In this document: one piece after another, positions 16,935-28,582 of the stretch
Layout: each line of letters opens with the position of its first letter
Numbering within the stretch: position 1 is the first letter of the stretch
From: Streptomyces sp. CBMA29
GTDB lineage: Bacteria > Actinomycetota > Actinomycetes > Streptomycetales > Streptomycetaceae
Reading direction: 5' to 3'
Assembly: GCF_014596445.1 (NCBI RefSeq)
Contig: NZ_MECL01000065.1
Span: forward strand, 1 to 53,789
DNA length: 53,789 nucleotides
The notes under the pieces: generated by a model
What the model was told of the DNA's origin: nothing
Seen by the model: the letters and a program-made list of their open reading frames with translations, nothing else
Database searches by the model: none
Position numbers and translations under genes: made by a program

Positions 16935-17345
16935 CTAGGCGCAGGACGGGCACACGCCCCGGTAGGTGACCTCGAACGCCGAGACGGTGAAACCGAAGCG
17001 CTCCTCGGGCGGCAGGTCGGCCAGCGGGTCGCCGGTCGGGTGGACGTCCCGGATCGTGCCGCAGCGCGAGCACACCAGGTGCTGGTGGGCGTGGTGCGCG
17101 TTCGGGTCGTACCGCTTGGCGCGGCCGTCGGTGGAGACCTCGATGACCTCGCCGAGCGCGACCATCTCGCCCAGGGTGTTGTAGACGGTGGCCCGCGAGA
17201 TCTCCGGCAGCCGCCCGGCCGCGCGGGCGTGCACCTCGTCGGCCGTCAGGTGGACGTGGTCGCCGTCGAGAACCTCGGCGACGACGCGGCGCTGGGACGT
17301 CATCCGCCAGCCGCGTCCGCGCAGCCGCTCCAGCAGGTCACTCAT
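16935..17345 (-). CDS. Fur-family peroxide/iron regulator (FurA/CatR-like)
   Basis: A 136-residue Fur-family repressor. Helix-turn-helix: ISRATVYNTLGEMVALGEV, residues about 49-67. The metal region holds HHAHQHLVCSRCG, with two CxxC pairs (CSRC and terminal CPSC) for the structural zinc, and HPTGD downstream. The neighbour is katG across a 391-base gap, so this is most likely the peroxide-responsive FurA/CatR type and not a Zur or Nur. In S. coelicolor the relevant furA gene is upstream of the catalase gene on the same strand; here it is divergent. Confidence 0.9.
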   Translation of the reverse strand: MSDLLERLRGRGWRMTSQRRVVAEVLDGDHVHLTADEVHARAAGRLPEISRATVYNTLGEMVALGEVIEVSTDGRAKRYDPNAHHAHQHLVCSRCGTIRDVHPTGDPLADLPPEERFGFTVSAFEVTYRGVCPSCA

Positions 17346-17433
17346 GTCGGTTCACCTATTCAGGTTCGGCGGGATGCCCGAAGTTTACTCACGGGCGTCC
17401 GGAGTCTGATGGGATATGAGCTTGGCCCGCTTC

Positions 17434-17461
17434 TTGACTTGGACACAGTCCATCGTAGGAT
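17434..17461 (+). promoter_or_regulatory. katG promoter with dyad operator in the spacer
   Basis: TTGACT (17434-17439) and TAGGAT (17456-17461) are good -35 and -10 hexamers 16 bases apart. The spacer opens with the perfect dyad TGGAC-ACA-GTCCA (17440-17452). That is where a Fur-family repressor would exclude RNA polymerase. Binding by the adjacent regulator is inference. Confidence 0.55.
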
Positions 17462-17517
17462 CGGTTCCGGCGATAACCAAGGGACAGGAAGCCCCCAGCA
17501 GGGCAGGAGACGGAGAC

Positions 17518-17534
17518 GTGACAGGACCACCGCC

Positions 17535-17538
<4 letters not shown>
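17518..17538 (+). CDS. Possible six-residue leader peptide (MTGPPP)
   Basis: GTG followed by five codons encodes Met-Thr-Gly-Pro-Pro-Pro and a TGA. GGAG stands eight bases before the GTG. The stop overlaps the start of the next small frame (GTGA). Three terminal prolines are a known ribosome-slowing sequence. Such short frames arise by chance, so this is a suggestion only. Confidence 0.2.
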
Positions 17539-19965
<2,427 letters not shown>

Positions 19966-19990
19966 GACCGCAAGGTCTGAAGTAACCCCC

Positions 19991-20029
19991 GGTGTCCGGG
20001 GCGGCTCGCCGCGAGCCGCCCCGGACACC
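19991..20029. terminator. Bidirectional hairpin terminator after katG
   Basis: A perfect 17-bp stem, starting GGTGTCCGGGG and closing CCCCGGACACC, with a five-base loop. It lies 25 bases after the katG stop and 46 bases after the end of the convergent phosphotransferase gene, so it can serve both strands. Confidence 0.85.
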
Positions 20030-20075
20030 GTCGTCAGGGCTCAACGGCAGGGGCTTTAAGGACAGGGACAGGGGC

Positions 20076-20975
20076 TCAGCCCTGGGTGAGCACCGCGCGG
20101 ATCACACGCCGCGCGTTGTGCGCCATGGTCGGATTCGTCTCGCGGTAGTACGGCAGCGCGTTCACCGCCTGGGAGAGCGCCCGGCCCCGGCCGCGCCGCC
20201 ACGTCGCGTCGTCGGCTCCGAGCGCGCCGCGCAAGACCTCCCGCGCGTCGGGCGGCAGCAGATTCCACGCGGGGAACAGGTCACAGGCCGGATCGCCCAC
20301 CCCCGCGCACCCGAAGTCGATCACCGCGGTCAGCCGGCCCCCTGACACCAGCAGATTGCCCGGCATCAGATCGGAGTGCACCCACACCGGAGGCCCGTCC
20401 CAGACGGGCGCGCGCAGGGCGTCCTCCCACACGGCGGTCAGGGCGTCGCAGTCGACGCCCTCCTGCGGAATCCCGCGCAGTTGCGCGATCGCCGACCGGG
20501 TCGACGCGTCGTGGTGGGCGAGCGGTTCGCCGCGATAGGCGGCCGGCGGGTCCGGCAGCGTCACGTCCCGTATCGCCCGCACGAACCCGGCGATGTCCCC
20601 CGCCAGGCGTACGGGCTTGCTCAGCGCCCCCGCCTCGGGCGGCTCGCCGTCCAGCCACCGGTACACCGACCACGGCCACGGATACCCCTGCGCGGGCTCC
20701 CCGGCGCCGAGGACTTCGGGGACGGCCGCGGGCAGCAGGGGCGCGAGCCGCGGCAGCCACTCCTGCTCCAATGCGACGTCCCCGGCCCCGCCCGCCACGA
20801 GCGGCAGACGGACCACCATGTCGTCGCCGAGCCGGTACATCGCGTTGACCGTGCCGCCGGACGGGAACCGCCGCACGTCGAGCCCCGCCCACCGGGGGAA
20901 CTGCCCGGCGACCAGCCGCCGTACGAGGTCGGCGTCGATGGGATGCAGGTCAGGGTGCATGGGTGGGGTGGTCAT
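20076..20975 (-). CDS. Aminoglycoside phosphotransferase-family protein
   Basis: A 299-residue kinase-like protein of the APH family. The N-lobe reads VVRLPLVAGGAGDVALEQEW, with the catalytic loop HSDLMPGNLLV (His-x-Asp...Asn) and the metal-binding VIDFGCAGVGDPACDL downstream. All catalytic residues are present. This subfamily is widespread in Streptomyces and usually does not give antibiotic resistance; substrates are largely unknown. The ATG at 20975 was used. It is a single gene, convergent with katG. Confidence 0.87.
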   Translation of the reverse strand: MTTPPMHPDLHPIDADLVRRLVAGQFPRWAGLDVRRFPSGGTVNAMYRLGDDMVVRLPLVAGGAGDVALEQEWLPRLAPLLPAAVPEVLGAGEPAQGYPWPWSVYRWLDGEPPEAGALSKPVRLAGDIAGFVRAIRDVTLPDPPAAYRGEPLAHHDASTRSAIAQLRGIPQEGVDCDALTAVWEDALRAPVWDGPPVWVHSDLMPGNLLVSGGRLTAVIDFGCAGVGDPACDLFPAWNLLPPDAREVLRGALGADDATWRRGRGRALSQAVNALPYYRETNPTMAHNARRVIRAVLTQG

Positions 20976-21261
20976 GGGGCGTCATACGATCTCGCGGCGG
21001 CGGCTCCCGTCAACCGCTTTTCCCCGCGCGCCGTCCCGCCGTGCGGGCACCCCGCCGGGGGCCGGCGAGCAGTGCCCGATCCCGCCCCCGCAATCCATTT
21101 GCCATTCCTTTACTATGGCTCGGTCGGTCCGCCCGCGACCCTGGTAGGAGCCGCGGTCGCCGCCGACCCGGCGAACGCGCCGCGCCGCCCGACCGCCCGA
21201 CCAACACCGGTCGGCCCGGATGCCGTTCACACGACACGTCCCGTCCCCCTTGGAGCACGCA

Positions 21262-21747
21262 ATGCAGCACACCGTCCACGCGCGCAAGACCCCGCTCCCG
21301 GGGGTGGGCATCCGCTACGACGTGTCCACCGACGCCGGTCGGCACCTGTCGGTGGTCGTGCACCACGACGGGCGGCGCACCCTGGCCTTTCACGACCCCG
21401 AGGACGACGACGCCTGCAAGGACGCCGTGGTCCTGGAGCCGCACGAAGTGAGCGCGCTCGCCGAACTGCTCCCGCCCGACCCGGTCGCGCACCTGCGCCA
21501 GCACTTCGAGATCGACCTGGTCACCGAGCACATCACGGTGAGCAAACGTTCGCCGTACGCGGGCCGCACGCTCGGCGACACGCAGGCCCGTACCCGTACC
21601 GGCGCCTCGATCGTCGCCGTGCTCCGCCGGACGGCCGCCGTGCCGTCGCCCACCCCCGACTTCCGCTTCGCGGTCGGCGACATCCTTGTCGTCGTCGGCA
21701 CCCGCGAAGGTGTGGACGCCGTCGCCGAACTGATCACAGGAGGATAG
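21262..21747 (+). CDS. KhtT-like regulatory subunit of a cation/proton antiporter
   Basis: A 161-residue cytoplasmic protein. The second half (about residues 75-160) is an RCK_C/TrkA-C domain, ending FAVGDILVVVGTREGVDAVAEL. The first half resembles KhtT, opening with LPGVGIRYDVSTDAGRHLSV. KhtT gates the antiporter KhtU in Bacillus in response to nucleotides and potassium. The ATG at 21262 has TTGGAG six bases upstream. The antiporter gene begins six bases after its stop. Confidence 0.85.
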   Translation: MQHTVHARKTPLPGVGIRYDVSTDAGRHLSVVVHHDGRRTLAFHDPEDDDACKDAVVLEPHEVSALAELLPPDPVAHLRQHFEIDLVTEHITVSKRSPYAGRTLGDTQARTRTGASIVAVLRRTAAVPSPTPDFRFAVGDILVVVGTREGVDAVAELITGG

Positions 21748-21753
21748 AAGCCT

Positions 21754-23001
21754 GTGCACGACACGACCGACATGCTCATCGAGCTCGGGGCGATCATTCT
21801 CGCCCTGGGCATCCTCGGCCGCCTCGCGGGACGTGTCGGCTTCTCGCCGATCCCGCTCTACCTGCTCGCGGGGCTGGCCTTCGGCAAAGGCGGGCTCATC
21901 CCGCTGCATGCCAGTGAGGACTTCGTGGCCACCGGCGCCGAGATCGGCGTCGTCCTGCTGCTTCTGCTGCTCGGCCTGGAGTACAGCGCTTCGGAACTCG
22001 TCACGAATCTGAAAACGCAGTACCCCTCGGGCGCGGTGGACTTCGCGCTCAACGCCGTACCCGGCGCGGTGGCCGCGCTGCTGCTGGGCTGGGGCCCGGT
22101 CGCCGCCGTCGCGCTGGCGGGAGTGACCTGGATCTCCTCGTCGGGTGTGATCGCGAAGGTCCTCGGCGACCTCGGCCGTCTCGGCAACCGCGAGACCCCG
22201 CTCATTCTGGGTGTGCTGGTCCTCGAAGACCTGTCGATGGCGGTCTATCTGCCGATCCTGAGCGCCCTGCTGGCGGGGGTGAGCCTGGCGGGCGGCACCC
22301 TCACGCTGCTGATCTCGCTCGGCACGGTTGGGATCGTCCTGTACGTGGCGCTGCGCCACGGGCGGCTGATCAGCCGCGCGGTGTCGTCGGACAACGCGGA
22401 GATGCTGCTGCTGGTCGTGCTCGGCCTGACGCTGCTGGTGGCCGGTGTTGCCCAGCAACTCCAGGTCTCGGCCGCTGTGGGCGCGTTCCTGGTCGGTATC
22501 GCGCTGTCGGGGGAGGTCGCCGAGGGCGCGAGGAGTCTGCTGACTCCGCTGCGGGACCTGTTCGCGGCGGTCTTCTTCGTCTTCTTCGGCCTGAGCACCG
22601 TCCCCGCCGACATCCCGCCGGTCCTGGTCCCCGCGCTGATCCTGGCGGTCATCACGACCCTCACGAAGGTCGCCACCGGCTGGTACGCGGCGCGCAGGGC
22701 CGGAATCCGGTCCGCCGGACGGTGGCGGGCGGGCGGCACGCTGGTCGCACGCGGCGAGTTCTCCATCGTCATCGCCGGGCTGGCCGTGGGCGTCGAGCCC
22801 CGGATCGGGCCGCTGGCCACCGCGTATGTGCTGATCCTGGTCGTCCTCGGCCCGCTCACCGCCCGCTGGACCGAACCGATCGCCCGCAAACTCACCGAGG
22901 CCGTCCGCCCGTACGCGCGTCGGCGCGCCGTGCTCCCGGCCGCCGCCGCGTCCCCCGGCCCGGCCGAGGAACAGATCGACACGACGGCCACGCATTCCTG
23001 A
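21754..23001 (+). CDS. Monovalent cation/proton antiporter, CPA2 family (KhtU-like)
   Basis: A 415-residue membrane protein with about 12 segments. N-terminal GRVGFSPIPLYLLAGLAFG and GVVLLLLLLGLEYS are typical of CPA2 antiporters such as KefB and KhtU. VTWISSSGVIAKVLGDLGRL contains the family's unwound helix region, and ILGVLVLEDLSMAVYLPI follows with the conserved acidic residue. No C-terminal RCK domain is present, in keeping with a separate KhtT-like partner next to it. The start is GTG 21754 with AGGAGG upstream. Probable role: K+ (or Na+) efflux in exchange for protons. Confidence 0.88.
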   Translation: MHDTTDMLIELGAIILALGILGRLAGRVGFSPIPLYLLAGLAFGKGGLIPLHASEDFVATGAEIGVVLLLLLLGLEYSASELVTNLKTQYPSGAVDFALNAVPGAVAALLLGWGPVAAVALAGVTWISSSGVIAKVLGDLGRLGNRETPLILGVLVLEDLSMAVYLPILSALLAGVSLAGGTLTLLISLGTVGIVLYVALRHGRLISRAVSSDNAEMLLLVVLGLTLLVAGVAQQLQVSAAVGAFLVGIALSGEVAEGARSLLTPLRDLFAAVFFVFFGLSTVPADIPPVLVPALILAVITTLTKVATGWYAARRAGIRSAGRWRAGGTLVARGEFSIVIAGLAVGVEPRIGPLATAYVLILVVLGPLTARWTEPIARKLTEAVRPYARRRAVLPAAAASPGPAEEQIDTTATHS

Positions 23002-23034
23002 ACGCTCCGCCCTCCGCGCGACGACGTCTCACTC

Positions 23035-23301
23035 GTGCCCCTGGGCGCCCACCAGCACCTCCCCGGCGTCCTCGGCGGTCACGCCCTTGGGCTCCACTCC
23101 TCCGGCATGCTCACCCTCCAGGGTGTCGGCGCCACCCTGGCGGGCGGCCTCGCCCAACGCACCTCACCCGCCACCGCCATGACCGTGATGGCAGCCGCCT
23201 CCGTGGCCGTCACCCTCGTCCTGGCCCCCGGCCTTCGCCCGCTCCCCGCCGCTCAGGGCCCGGCCCTCGGCGAGACCCCGGCGCGGAGCCCGTCCGCCTG
23301 A
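23035..23301 (+). pseudogene. C-terminal remnant of an MFS transporter
   Basis: An 88-codon fragment with LHSSGMLTLQGVGATLAGGL and the hydrophobic ATAMTVMAAASVAVTLVLAPG, matching the last two or three segments of a major facilitator. No upstream part of the gene is present: the antiporter stop lies 34 bases before. The remnant has no clear ribosome binding site, and the residues before the matching part look frame-shifted. Probably debris of a deleted efflux gene. Confidence 0.6.
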
Positions 23302-23344
23302 CACGTTCTAGGGTGGTGGTGAGCCGGTGGGAAAGGGGCGGGGC

Positions 23345-24904
23345 GTGGGTCCGACGAACGGGGTGGCGCGGGCCGATGTCGTGGTGGTCGGGGGAGGCGG
23401 GAGCGGGGGGCCGTTGGCCGCGCGGCTGAGTGAGGACGCGGGGCGGACGGTGGCGCTGATCGAGGCGGGGCCCGCGACGGGGGCCTTCGCGCCGGAGTTG
23501 CTGGACGCGCGGCTCGTGCCGGGGGCATGGGCGCGGGGGGCGCCGCTGTGGTGGTATCCGGCGCGACTGACACCCGAGCGTCCCTACACGGTCGGCCGCG
23601 GCAGAATCCTGGGCGGCTCGACCACCGTCAACGGCGGGTACTTCGTCCGGGCCAGGCGGGACGACTTCGACCGGTGGGCGGCGGCGGGCAACGACGCCTG
23701 GTCCTTCGACCGGGTGCTGCCGTTCCTGCGCCGGATGGAGACCGACCTGGACTACGGCGCCTCCGCCGTGCACGGCGCGGACGGCCCGGTCCGGGTGCGC
23801 CGGACCGCGCTCGACCACCCCGCCGCCGCGGCGTTCGGCGCGGCGGCCCGCGAGTCGGGGTTCCCGGCCGAGCCGGACAAGAACGACCAGGGCGCGCCCG
23901 GCTTCGGCCCGGTGCCGTCGAACGCGGTCGACGGCGTACGCGCCAACACCGCCGTCGGCTATCTCCAGGACGCGCTCACGCGCCCCAACCTCACCGTCGT
24001 CGGCGACCGCACCGTCCGCCGAGTCCTGGTGGAACACGGCCGCGCGGTCGGCGTGGAGACCGAACGCGACGGCGTACGGGAGACCGTCACGGCGGGCGAA
24101 GTCGTGCTGTGCGCGGGCGCTTTCGGGTCACCGCACCTGCTGGCGCTGTCCGGCATCGGCCCGCGCGCGGACCTCGAACGCCTCGGCATCCCCGTGCTGC
24201 GGGACGCCCCCGGCGTCGGCGGGTCGTTCTGCGACCATCCGCAGATCGTCGTGGAGTGGACCCCGGTACGCGACGTGCCCGCCGCCGACGGCAGTTGGCT
24301 CGGCGGCGCCCTCCATCTGACGTCGAGCGGCGGCTCTGCGGCGGGCGACCTGGAAATCCTCCAGTCGCTCACGCCGACGGCGGCCCTGACCGCCGCCCGC
24401 ACGGCGCTGCCCGGTGCGCCGCTGCCCTTCCTCGTCTCCGCGCAGGCCCCGCGACCGCGCGGACGCCTGCGGATCGTCTCCGCCGACCCCGCGGTGCCGC
24501 CGACCGTCGACTACGGCTATCTGCGGACGCCCGACGACCGGCGGCCGCTGCGCGAGGCCGTCCGGACGACCGCGGCGCTGATCGCCGCGCCCGCCTTCCG
24601 TACCGTCGTCGAGCCGGGCACGACGGCCGGGCCCGGCCAGGGGACGCTGGCCGACGACGGCCTGCTCGACGCGTGGATCCGGGCCCGTATCGGCACCTCG
24701 GTGCACGCCTGCGCGAGCGCGCCGATGGGCCCGGCGGACGACCGGTACGCCGTGGTCGACCAGTACGGCAGGGTGCACGGGGTGCGGGGGCTGCGGGTCG
24801 CGGACACCTCGATCCTCCCGGCCGCCCCGCTGCGCGGCCCGGCGGCGACCGCCGTGCTGATCGGCGAGGTCGTCGCGGACGCGATCCGGCATGACCGTGC
24901 GTGA
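23345..24904 (+). CDS. mftG: Mycofactocin system GMC oxidoreductase MftG
   Basis: A 519-residue FAD-dependent dehydrogenase of the glucose-methanol-choline family. The FAD-binding loop is VVVGGGGSGGPLAARLSE near residue 12; GRGRILGGSTTVNGGYFVRA is the GMC signature, and SVHACASAPMG near the C-terminus supplies the active-site His. MftG re-oxidises reduced mycofactocin and passes electrons to respiration. It ends three bases from the convergent mftF stop. The GTG at 23345 (AAGGGG upstream) is preferred over GTG 23327. Orientation opposite to the mft operon means its own promoter. Confidence 0.88.
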   Translation: MGPTNGVARADVVVVGGGGSGGPLAARLSEDAGRTVALIEAGPATGAFAPELLDARLVPGAWARGAPLWWYPARLTPERPYTVGRGRILGGSTTVNGGYFVRARRDDFDRWAAAGNDAWSFDRVLPFLRRMETDLDYGASAVHGADGPVRVRRTALDHPAAAAFGAAARESGFPAEPDKNDQGAPGFGPVPSNAVDGVRANTAVGYLQDALTRPNLTVVGDRTVRRVLVEHGRAVGVETERDGVRETVTAGEVVLCAGAFGSPHLLALSGIGPRADLERLGIPVLRDAPGVGGSFCDHPQIVVEWTPVRDVPAADGSWLGGALHLTSSGGSAAGDLEILQSLTPTAALTAARTALPGAPLPFLVSAQAPRPRGRLRIVSADPAVPPTVDYGYLRTPDDRRPLREAVRTTAALIAAPAFRTVVEPGTTAGPGQGTLADDGLLDAWIRARIGTSVHACASAPMGPADDRYAVVDQYGRVHGVRGLRVADTSILPAAPLRGPAATAVLIGEVVADAIRHDRA

Positions 24905-24907
24905 CCG

Positions 24908-26410
24908 TCAGCCCGAGGCGCCCTTGCCGGACGCCAGGCGCGGGCGCAGCGCCGCTGTCGAGCGGCCCTTGAGCGCGGAGAGCCAGACGCCCGTCCCGTA
25001 GGCGAGGTCGTCCAGGCGGCGGGCGGCGGCGTAGCGCACGGGGTCAAGGCCCACATCGCCCGGACGGTATTCGAGAGCGACGTCGGCGACCGCGGCCACC
25101 GCGACCGCGCGCCGGATCCGGGGGGAGACCGCGCAGCCGACGGCGGCCAGCGGCCACCAGTGCCGGGTGAGCAGGGCGCCGGTCTGGGACAGGGCGCTGA
25201 CAGCGCCGTTTGCGGTGAGCCGGGCGGCCAGCCGTACCGGGTGGTCGGCGCCCTTGAGCTTGCGGGCGATCCGTACGGTCGTGATCCCGCAGACGGCGCC
25301 CGCCACCGGCAGCGACCAGCGGCGCTGGGCCAGCAGCGCGAGGGACAGCGCGCCCGCCCAGGGCGCGAGGACGGCGGGCGCGATGAGTTCGGGGTGGCGC
25401 TCGGCCAGCGGATGCGCGCCCGTGCCGTACGCGGCCTTGCGCAGCATCCAGTCCGTGAACCGCACGCGGTGCTCGTGCTCGGCGCGGACCGACGGCTCGT
25501 ACCGTACGCGCCAGCCGCCCTCGATCAGCCGCCAGCACAGGTCGACGTCCTCGCCGACCCGCATGGCCGCGTCGAAGCCGTCCGCCATCGCGTCCACCCG
25601 CGCCACGCTGCACGCGGTGGAGGCCCAGGAGACGGGGGTCCCCGGGCGTACGGCCGCCGGGTCCCGGCCGAGGTCGAGCGAGGACCTGGCGGCCTCGTAC
25701 CGGCCGATCCAGCCGGTGGCCGCGGCGGTCGGCAGCCCGGTGATACGGGGCACGGCCATGGCGACCTCGGGGTCGGTGAAGTGCCGGAGCAGGACGGGGA
25801 CGGTCTCCGGGGGGAGCACGATGTCGGAGTCCACGAAGACCACGTACGGGGTGCGGACCAGCCGCAGCCCCGCGTTGCGGGCCGCGGCCGGGCCCATGTT
25901 CCGCTCCAGGACGACCAGTTGGGCGCCGTGCCTGGCGGCGGTGTCCTCGATGTCGTCGGCGTGCCGCGATCCGTCGTCCACGACGACGACGCGATGGCCG
26001 GGGCCGATGCTGGTGAGCAGCCGGTCGAGCTGCGCGGCCCGCTCGTGGACGGGCACGACGAAGGTGTGGCGCGGGTCAGGATTGGGCGGCAGGTCGCGGA
26101 CGACCGGGTACGCCATGCCGTTGTCCAGCAGCCGGTCGGCGAGGACGGCGCTCGCCGCGTCCCGGACGCGCACCGTACGGTCGTCGGCGAGCAGCGGGCG
26201 GGCGCGGGGGGTCAGCCGGACGAGCCGAGTCGGGAAGCCGCCGAGCAGGGCACGGCCGCCGTCGATGACGCGGGTGTGGCGGTTGAGCGCGACCACGAAG
26301 CCGCCGGGCAGCCGCGCCTTCCCGCCGGGCGCGCTCGTGCCGCTCGTACCGCTCGTGCCGCCCGGAGCGCCGTCGCCCTCCGGCGCGCTCCCCGCCCGTT
26401 CCGCGGTCAT
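24908..26410 (-). CDS. mftF: Mycofactocin glycosyltransferase MftF
   Basis: A 500-residue GT2-family enzyme that adds a beta-1,4-glucose chain to the mycofactocin core. After a low-complexity Gly/Thr/Ser start with a triple GTS repeat, an N-terminal domain (GGFVVALNRHTRVIDGG) precedes the transferase. That shows TFVVPVHERAAQLDRLLTSI, VVVVDDGSRHADD, the metal-binding VFVDSDIVLP and GEDVDLCWRLIEGGWRV. Two or three hydrophobic segments near the C-terminus suggest membrane association. The ATG overlaps the mftE stop. It is the last gene of the minus-strand operon. Confidence 0.92.
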   Translation of the reverse strand: MTAERAGSAPEGDGAPGGTSGTSGTSAPGGKARLPGGFVVALNRHTRVIDGGRALLGGFPTRLVRLTPRARPLLADDRTVRVRDAASAVLADRLLDNGMAYPVVRDLPPNPDPRHTFVVPVHERAAQLDRLLTSIGPGHRVVVVDDGSRHADDIEDTAARHGAQLVVLERNMGPAAARNAGLRLVRTPYVVFVDSDIVLPPETVPVLLRHFTDPEVAMAVPRITGLPTAAATGWIGRYEAARSSLDLGRDPAAVRPGTPVSWASTACSVARVDAMADGFDAAMRVGEDVDLCWRLIEGGWRVRYEPSVRAEHEHRVRFTDWMLRKAAYGTGAHPLAERHPELIAPAVLAPWAGALSLALLAQRRWSLPVAGAVCGITTVRIARKLKGADHPVRLAARLTANGAVSALSQTGALLTRHWWPLAAVGCAVSPRIRRAVAVAAVADVALEYRPGDVGLDPVRYAAARRLDDLAYGTGVWLSALKGRSTAALRPRLASGKGASG

Positions 26411-27198
26411 TCGGCCGCCTCCCCGTCCAACGGTTCGGCGTCGACCAGTCGGCCGCGGGCGTCCGCGGCCCCTTCCGCGATCAGCCGGGTGACCGTGGTG
26501 ACCATGTACGTCATCGCTCTGTCTCCCTCTTCGGCGGACGCCCCCGCCGGGTCGCCGAGGACCCCGGACGGCGAGACCGCCAGCACACCGCCCGCGACCA
26601 GGTCGGGCATGAGGTCCGCGAGCGGCCGGGTGTCCCCGGCGACGGCCTGCGCGGTCCGCACGTCCTCGGGCGCCAGGTGGAGCATGACCGAGGTCTCCCA
26701 CCGTCCGGCGTGCGGATCCGCGTCGGGTGCCACGCACGGCGCCCACGCGACGTGGTGGCCCTCGGCGCGCAGCAGGACGACCGCCTCGGCGAGCGTGGCG
26801 ACATTGCCGCCGTGCCCGTTGACGAAGACGATCCGCCCGGCCCACATCGCCAGCGACCGCACGGACTCCACGAGCACCGCCCGCAGGGCCTCGCGGCCGA
26901 TCGAGACGGTGCCCGCGAAGCCCGCGTGCTCGCCGCTCGAACCGTAGGCCATCGTCGGCGCGACCAGGGTGTGCCACTCGGGCGGGGCCCCGGCCGCCAC
27001 CCGCTCGGCGACCGCCCGCGCGATGGCGGCGTCGGTGCCCAGCGGCAGATGCGGCCCGTGCTGTTCGGTCGAGCCCAGCGGCACCAGGACCAGGGGCGCG
27101 AACGGGACCGCCGGCCAGACGGCGTGCGCCAGCTCCGAAGGGGCCGCGGGTCCTGCCGTGCTCCCGGGGCCCGCGCGGTTCGCGGGTGTCGACGGCAT
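26407..27198 (-). CDS. mftE: Mycofactocin precursor peptide peptidase MftE
   Basis: A 263-residue creatininase-family metallopeptidase. It cleaves the MftC-modified precursor to release the C-terminal Val-Tyr-derived dipeptide (AHDP). Metal-binding motifs of the family are present: GSTEQHGPHLPLGTDA (about residues 42-57) and IVFVNGHGGNVATL (near 122-135), with GRWETSVMLHL further on. It sits between mftD (one base before) and mftF (ATGA overlap), as in other mycofactocin operons. Confidence 0.94.
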   Translation of the reverse strand: MPSTPANRAGPGSTAGPAAPSELAHAVWPAVPFAPLVLVPLGSTEQHGPHLPLGTDAAIARAVAERVAAGAPPEWHTLVAPTMAYGSSGEHAGFAGTVSIGREALRAVLVESVRSLAMWAGRIVFVNGHGGNVATLAEAVVLLRAEGHHVAWAPCVAPDADPHAGRWETSVMLHLAPEDVRTAQAVAGDTRPLADLMPDLVAGGVLAVSPSGVLGDPAGASAEEGDRAMTYMVTTVTRLIAEGAADARGRLVDAEPLDGEAAE

Positions 27199-27199
27199 G

Positions 27200-28444
27200 T
27201 CAGCGGATCGGGTCCTTGGAACGCGGGGCGGCCACCGCGCCGCTTCCGCGGTCCGCGCCGCCGCCGAGCCCGCCGCCGAGTGTCCTGGTGAAACCGTCGG
27301 GGATCACCAGGTCGTCGGGGGACAGCTCGTGTACGGAGGAGTGGCCCAGGCCCAGCACCGCGGAGTCCAGGCCGCCGCGCATGATGTCCAGGACGTTCTC
27401 CACGCCGGCCTGGCCGTTGGCCGCGAGCCCCCACAGGTAGGCGCGGCCGATCAGCACCGCGCGGGCGCCGAGCGCCAGCGCCTTGGCGACGTCGCCGCCG
27501 CGCCGGATGCCGCCGTCGAGCACGACCTCGATCTGGTCGCCCACCGCCTCGGCGATCGACGGCAGCATCCGTATCGTGCCCGGCGTCGTGTCCAGGTTGT
27601 TGCCGCCGTGGTTGGACACCGAGATCCCGCTGACCCCGGCGTCGACCGCGCGCTTGGCGTCGTCCACCCGCGTCACGCCTTTGAGCAGGAACGGGCCGCC
27701 CCACTCCTCGCGCAGCCACTTCACGTCGTCCCAGGTGGGCGGCGCCGTCTGCATCCACTCGTAGTAGGCGCCGAAGAAGGTGGGCGCCGCGCCGCCCGGC
27801 GGCCGGAGGTTGGGCGCGGTGAGGTCGGGGAGCCGACGGGATTTGAGGAACCGCATCAGCCAGGCCGGGTGCGGCGCCACGTTCGGCGCGAACTTCAGCA
27901 TCGTTTTGAAGTCCAGCTTCTCCGGGATCGACGGACTGCCCCAGTCGCGCCCGTTGGAGAAGGACCAGTCGAGCGTGGAGATCAGCGCCTTGGCACCGGC
28001 GGCCCTGGCCCTGTCCATCCGCTGCACCATCGACTCGCGGGTGCCGGTCCAGTACATCTGGAAGACGGTGTTCCCGTTCGCCTCCGCGACTTCCTCGACC
28101 GGCTTGCTGGCGAACGAGCTGAGCCCCATGATCACGCCCCGGTTCGCGGCGGCCCGCGCGACGGCCACCTCGCCGTCCGGGTGGACGGCCTGCACACCGG
28201 TCGGCGAGATCACCACGGGCATCGACGTCGGGATCCCCAGCACCGTCGTGGACAGGTCGCGCTCGGCGTGATGGCCCACCACCCGCGGCGCGAAGCCCAG
28301 TTCGGCGAACGCCTCGATGTTGTCATCGATGGTCCGGCCGCGCTCCGAGCCCGCGACCAGGGCTCCGTAGACCGAACTCGGTAGTTGCTTCTTTGCCCGG
28401 CGCTGCGCCTCGGCAACGGTCTCGAACCAGGGATTCCTGCTCAT
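27200..28444 (-). CDS. mftD: Mycofactocin pre-cofactor synthase MftD
   Basis: A 414-residue FMN-dependent enzyme of the alpha-hydroxy-acid oxidase family. It oxidatively deaminates AHDP to the redox-active alpha-keto amide pre-mycofactocin. FMN-site motifs: VISPTGVQAVHPDGE (about 80-94), LLKGVTRVDDAKRAVDAG, the catalytic VSNHGGNNLDTTPG and DGGIRRGGDVAKALALGA. The C-terminal extension is Gly-rich and charged. The ATG at 28444 has GAGGAA six bases upstream; a longer open frame upstream has no family resemblance. Confidence 0.95.
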   Translation of the reverse strand: MSRNPWFETVAEAQRRAKKQLPSSVYGALVAGSERGRTIDDNIEAFAELGFAPRVVGHHAERDLSTTVLGIPTSMPVVISPTGVQAVHPDGEVAVARAAANRGVIMGLSSFASKPVEEVAEANGNTVFQMYWTGTRESMVQRMDRARAAGAKALISTLDWSFSNGRDWGSPSIPEKLDFKTMLKFAPNVAPHPAWLMRFLKSRRLPDLTAPNLRPPGGAAPTFFGAYYEWMQTAPPTWDDVKWLREEWGGPFLLKGVTRVDDAKRAVDAGVSGISVSNHGGNNLDTTPGTIRMLPSIAEAVGDQIEVVLDGGIRRGGDVAKALALGARAVLIGRAYLWGLAANGQAGVENVLDIMRGGLDSAVLGLGHSSVHELSPDDLVIPDGFTRTLGGGLGGGADRGSGAVAAPRSKDPIR

Positions 28445-28582
28445 TGCGTGTTCCTCTTCGTCTCGGAGCCGGTCCTTCGGGGCCGGTCCATGTCCGTGAG
28501 CGTCAGGTGCCGCCCGTGCGCCGCGCAGGCGCGGGTCAGCCGCTCCTCGCGTGCCCCGGGCGAACATGCCTCCATGCGCCGC

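Noticed and set aside
20076..20975. Antibiotic resistance gene
   Set aside because: The product has the APH fold, but the subfamily is common in Streptomyces without linked resistance, and nothing in the context supports it.
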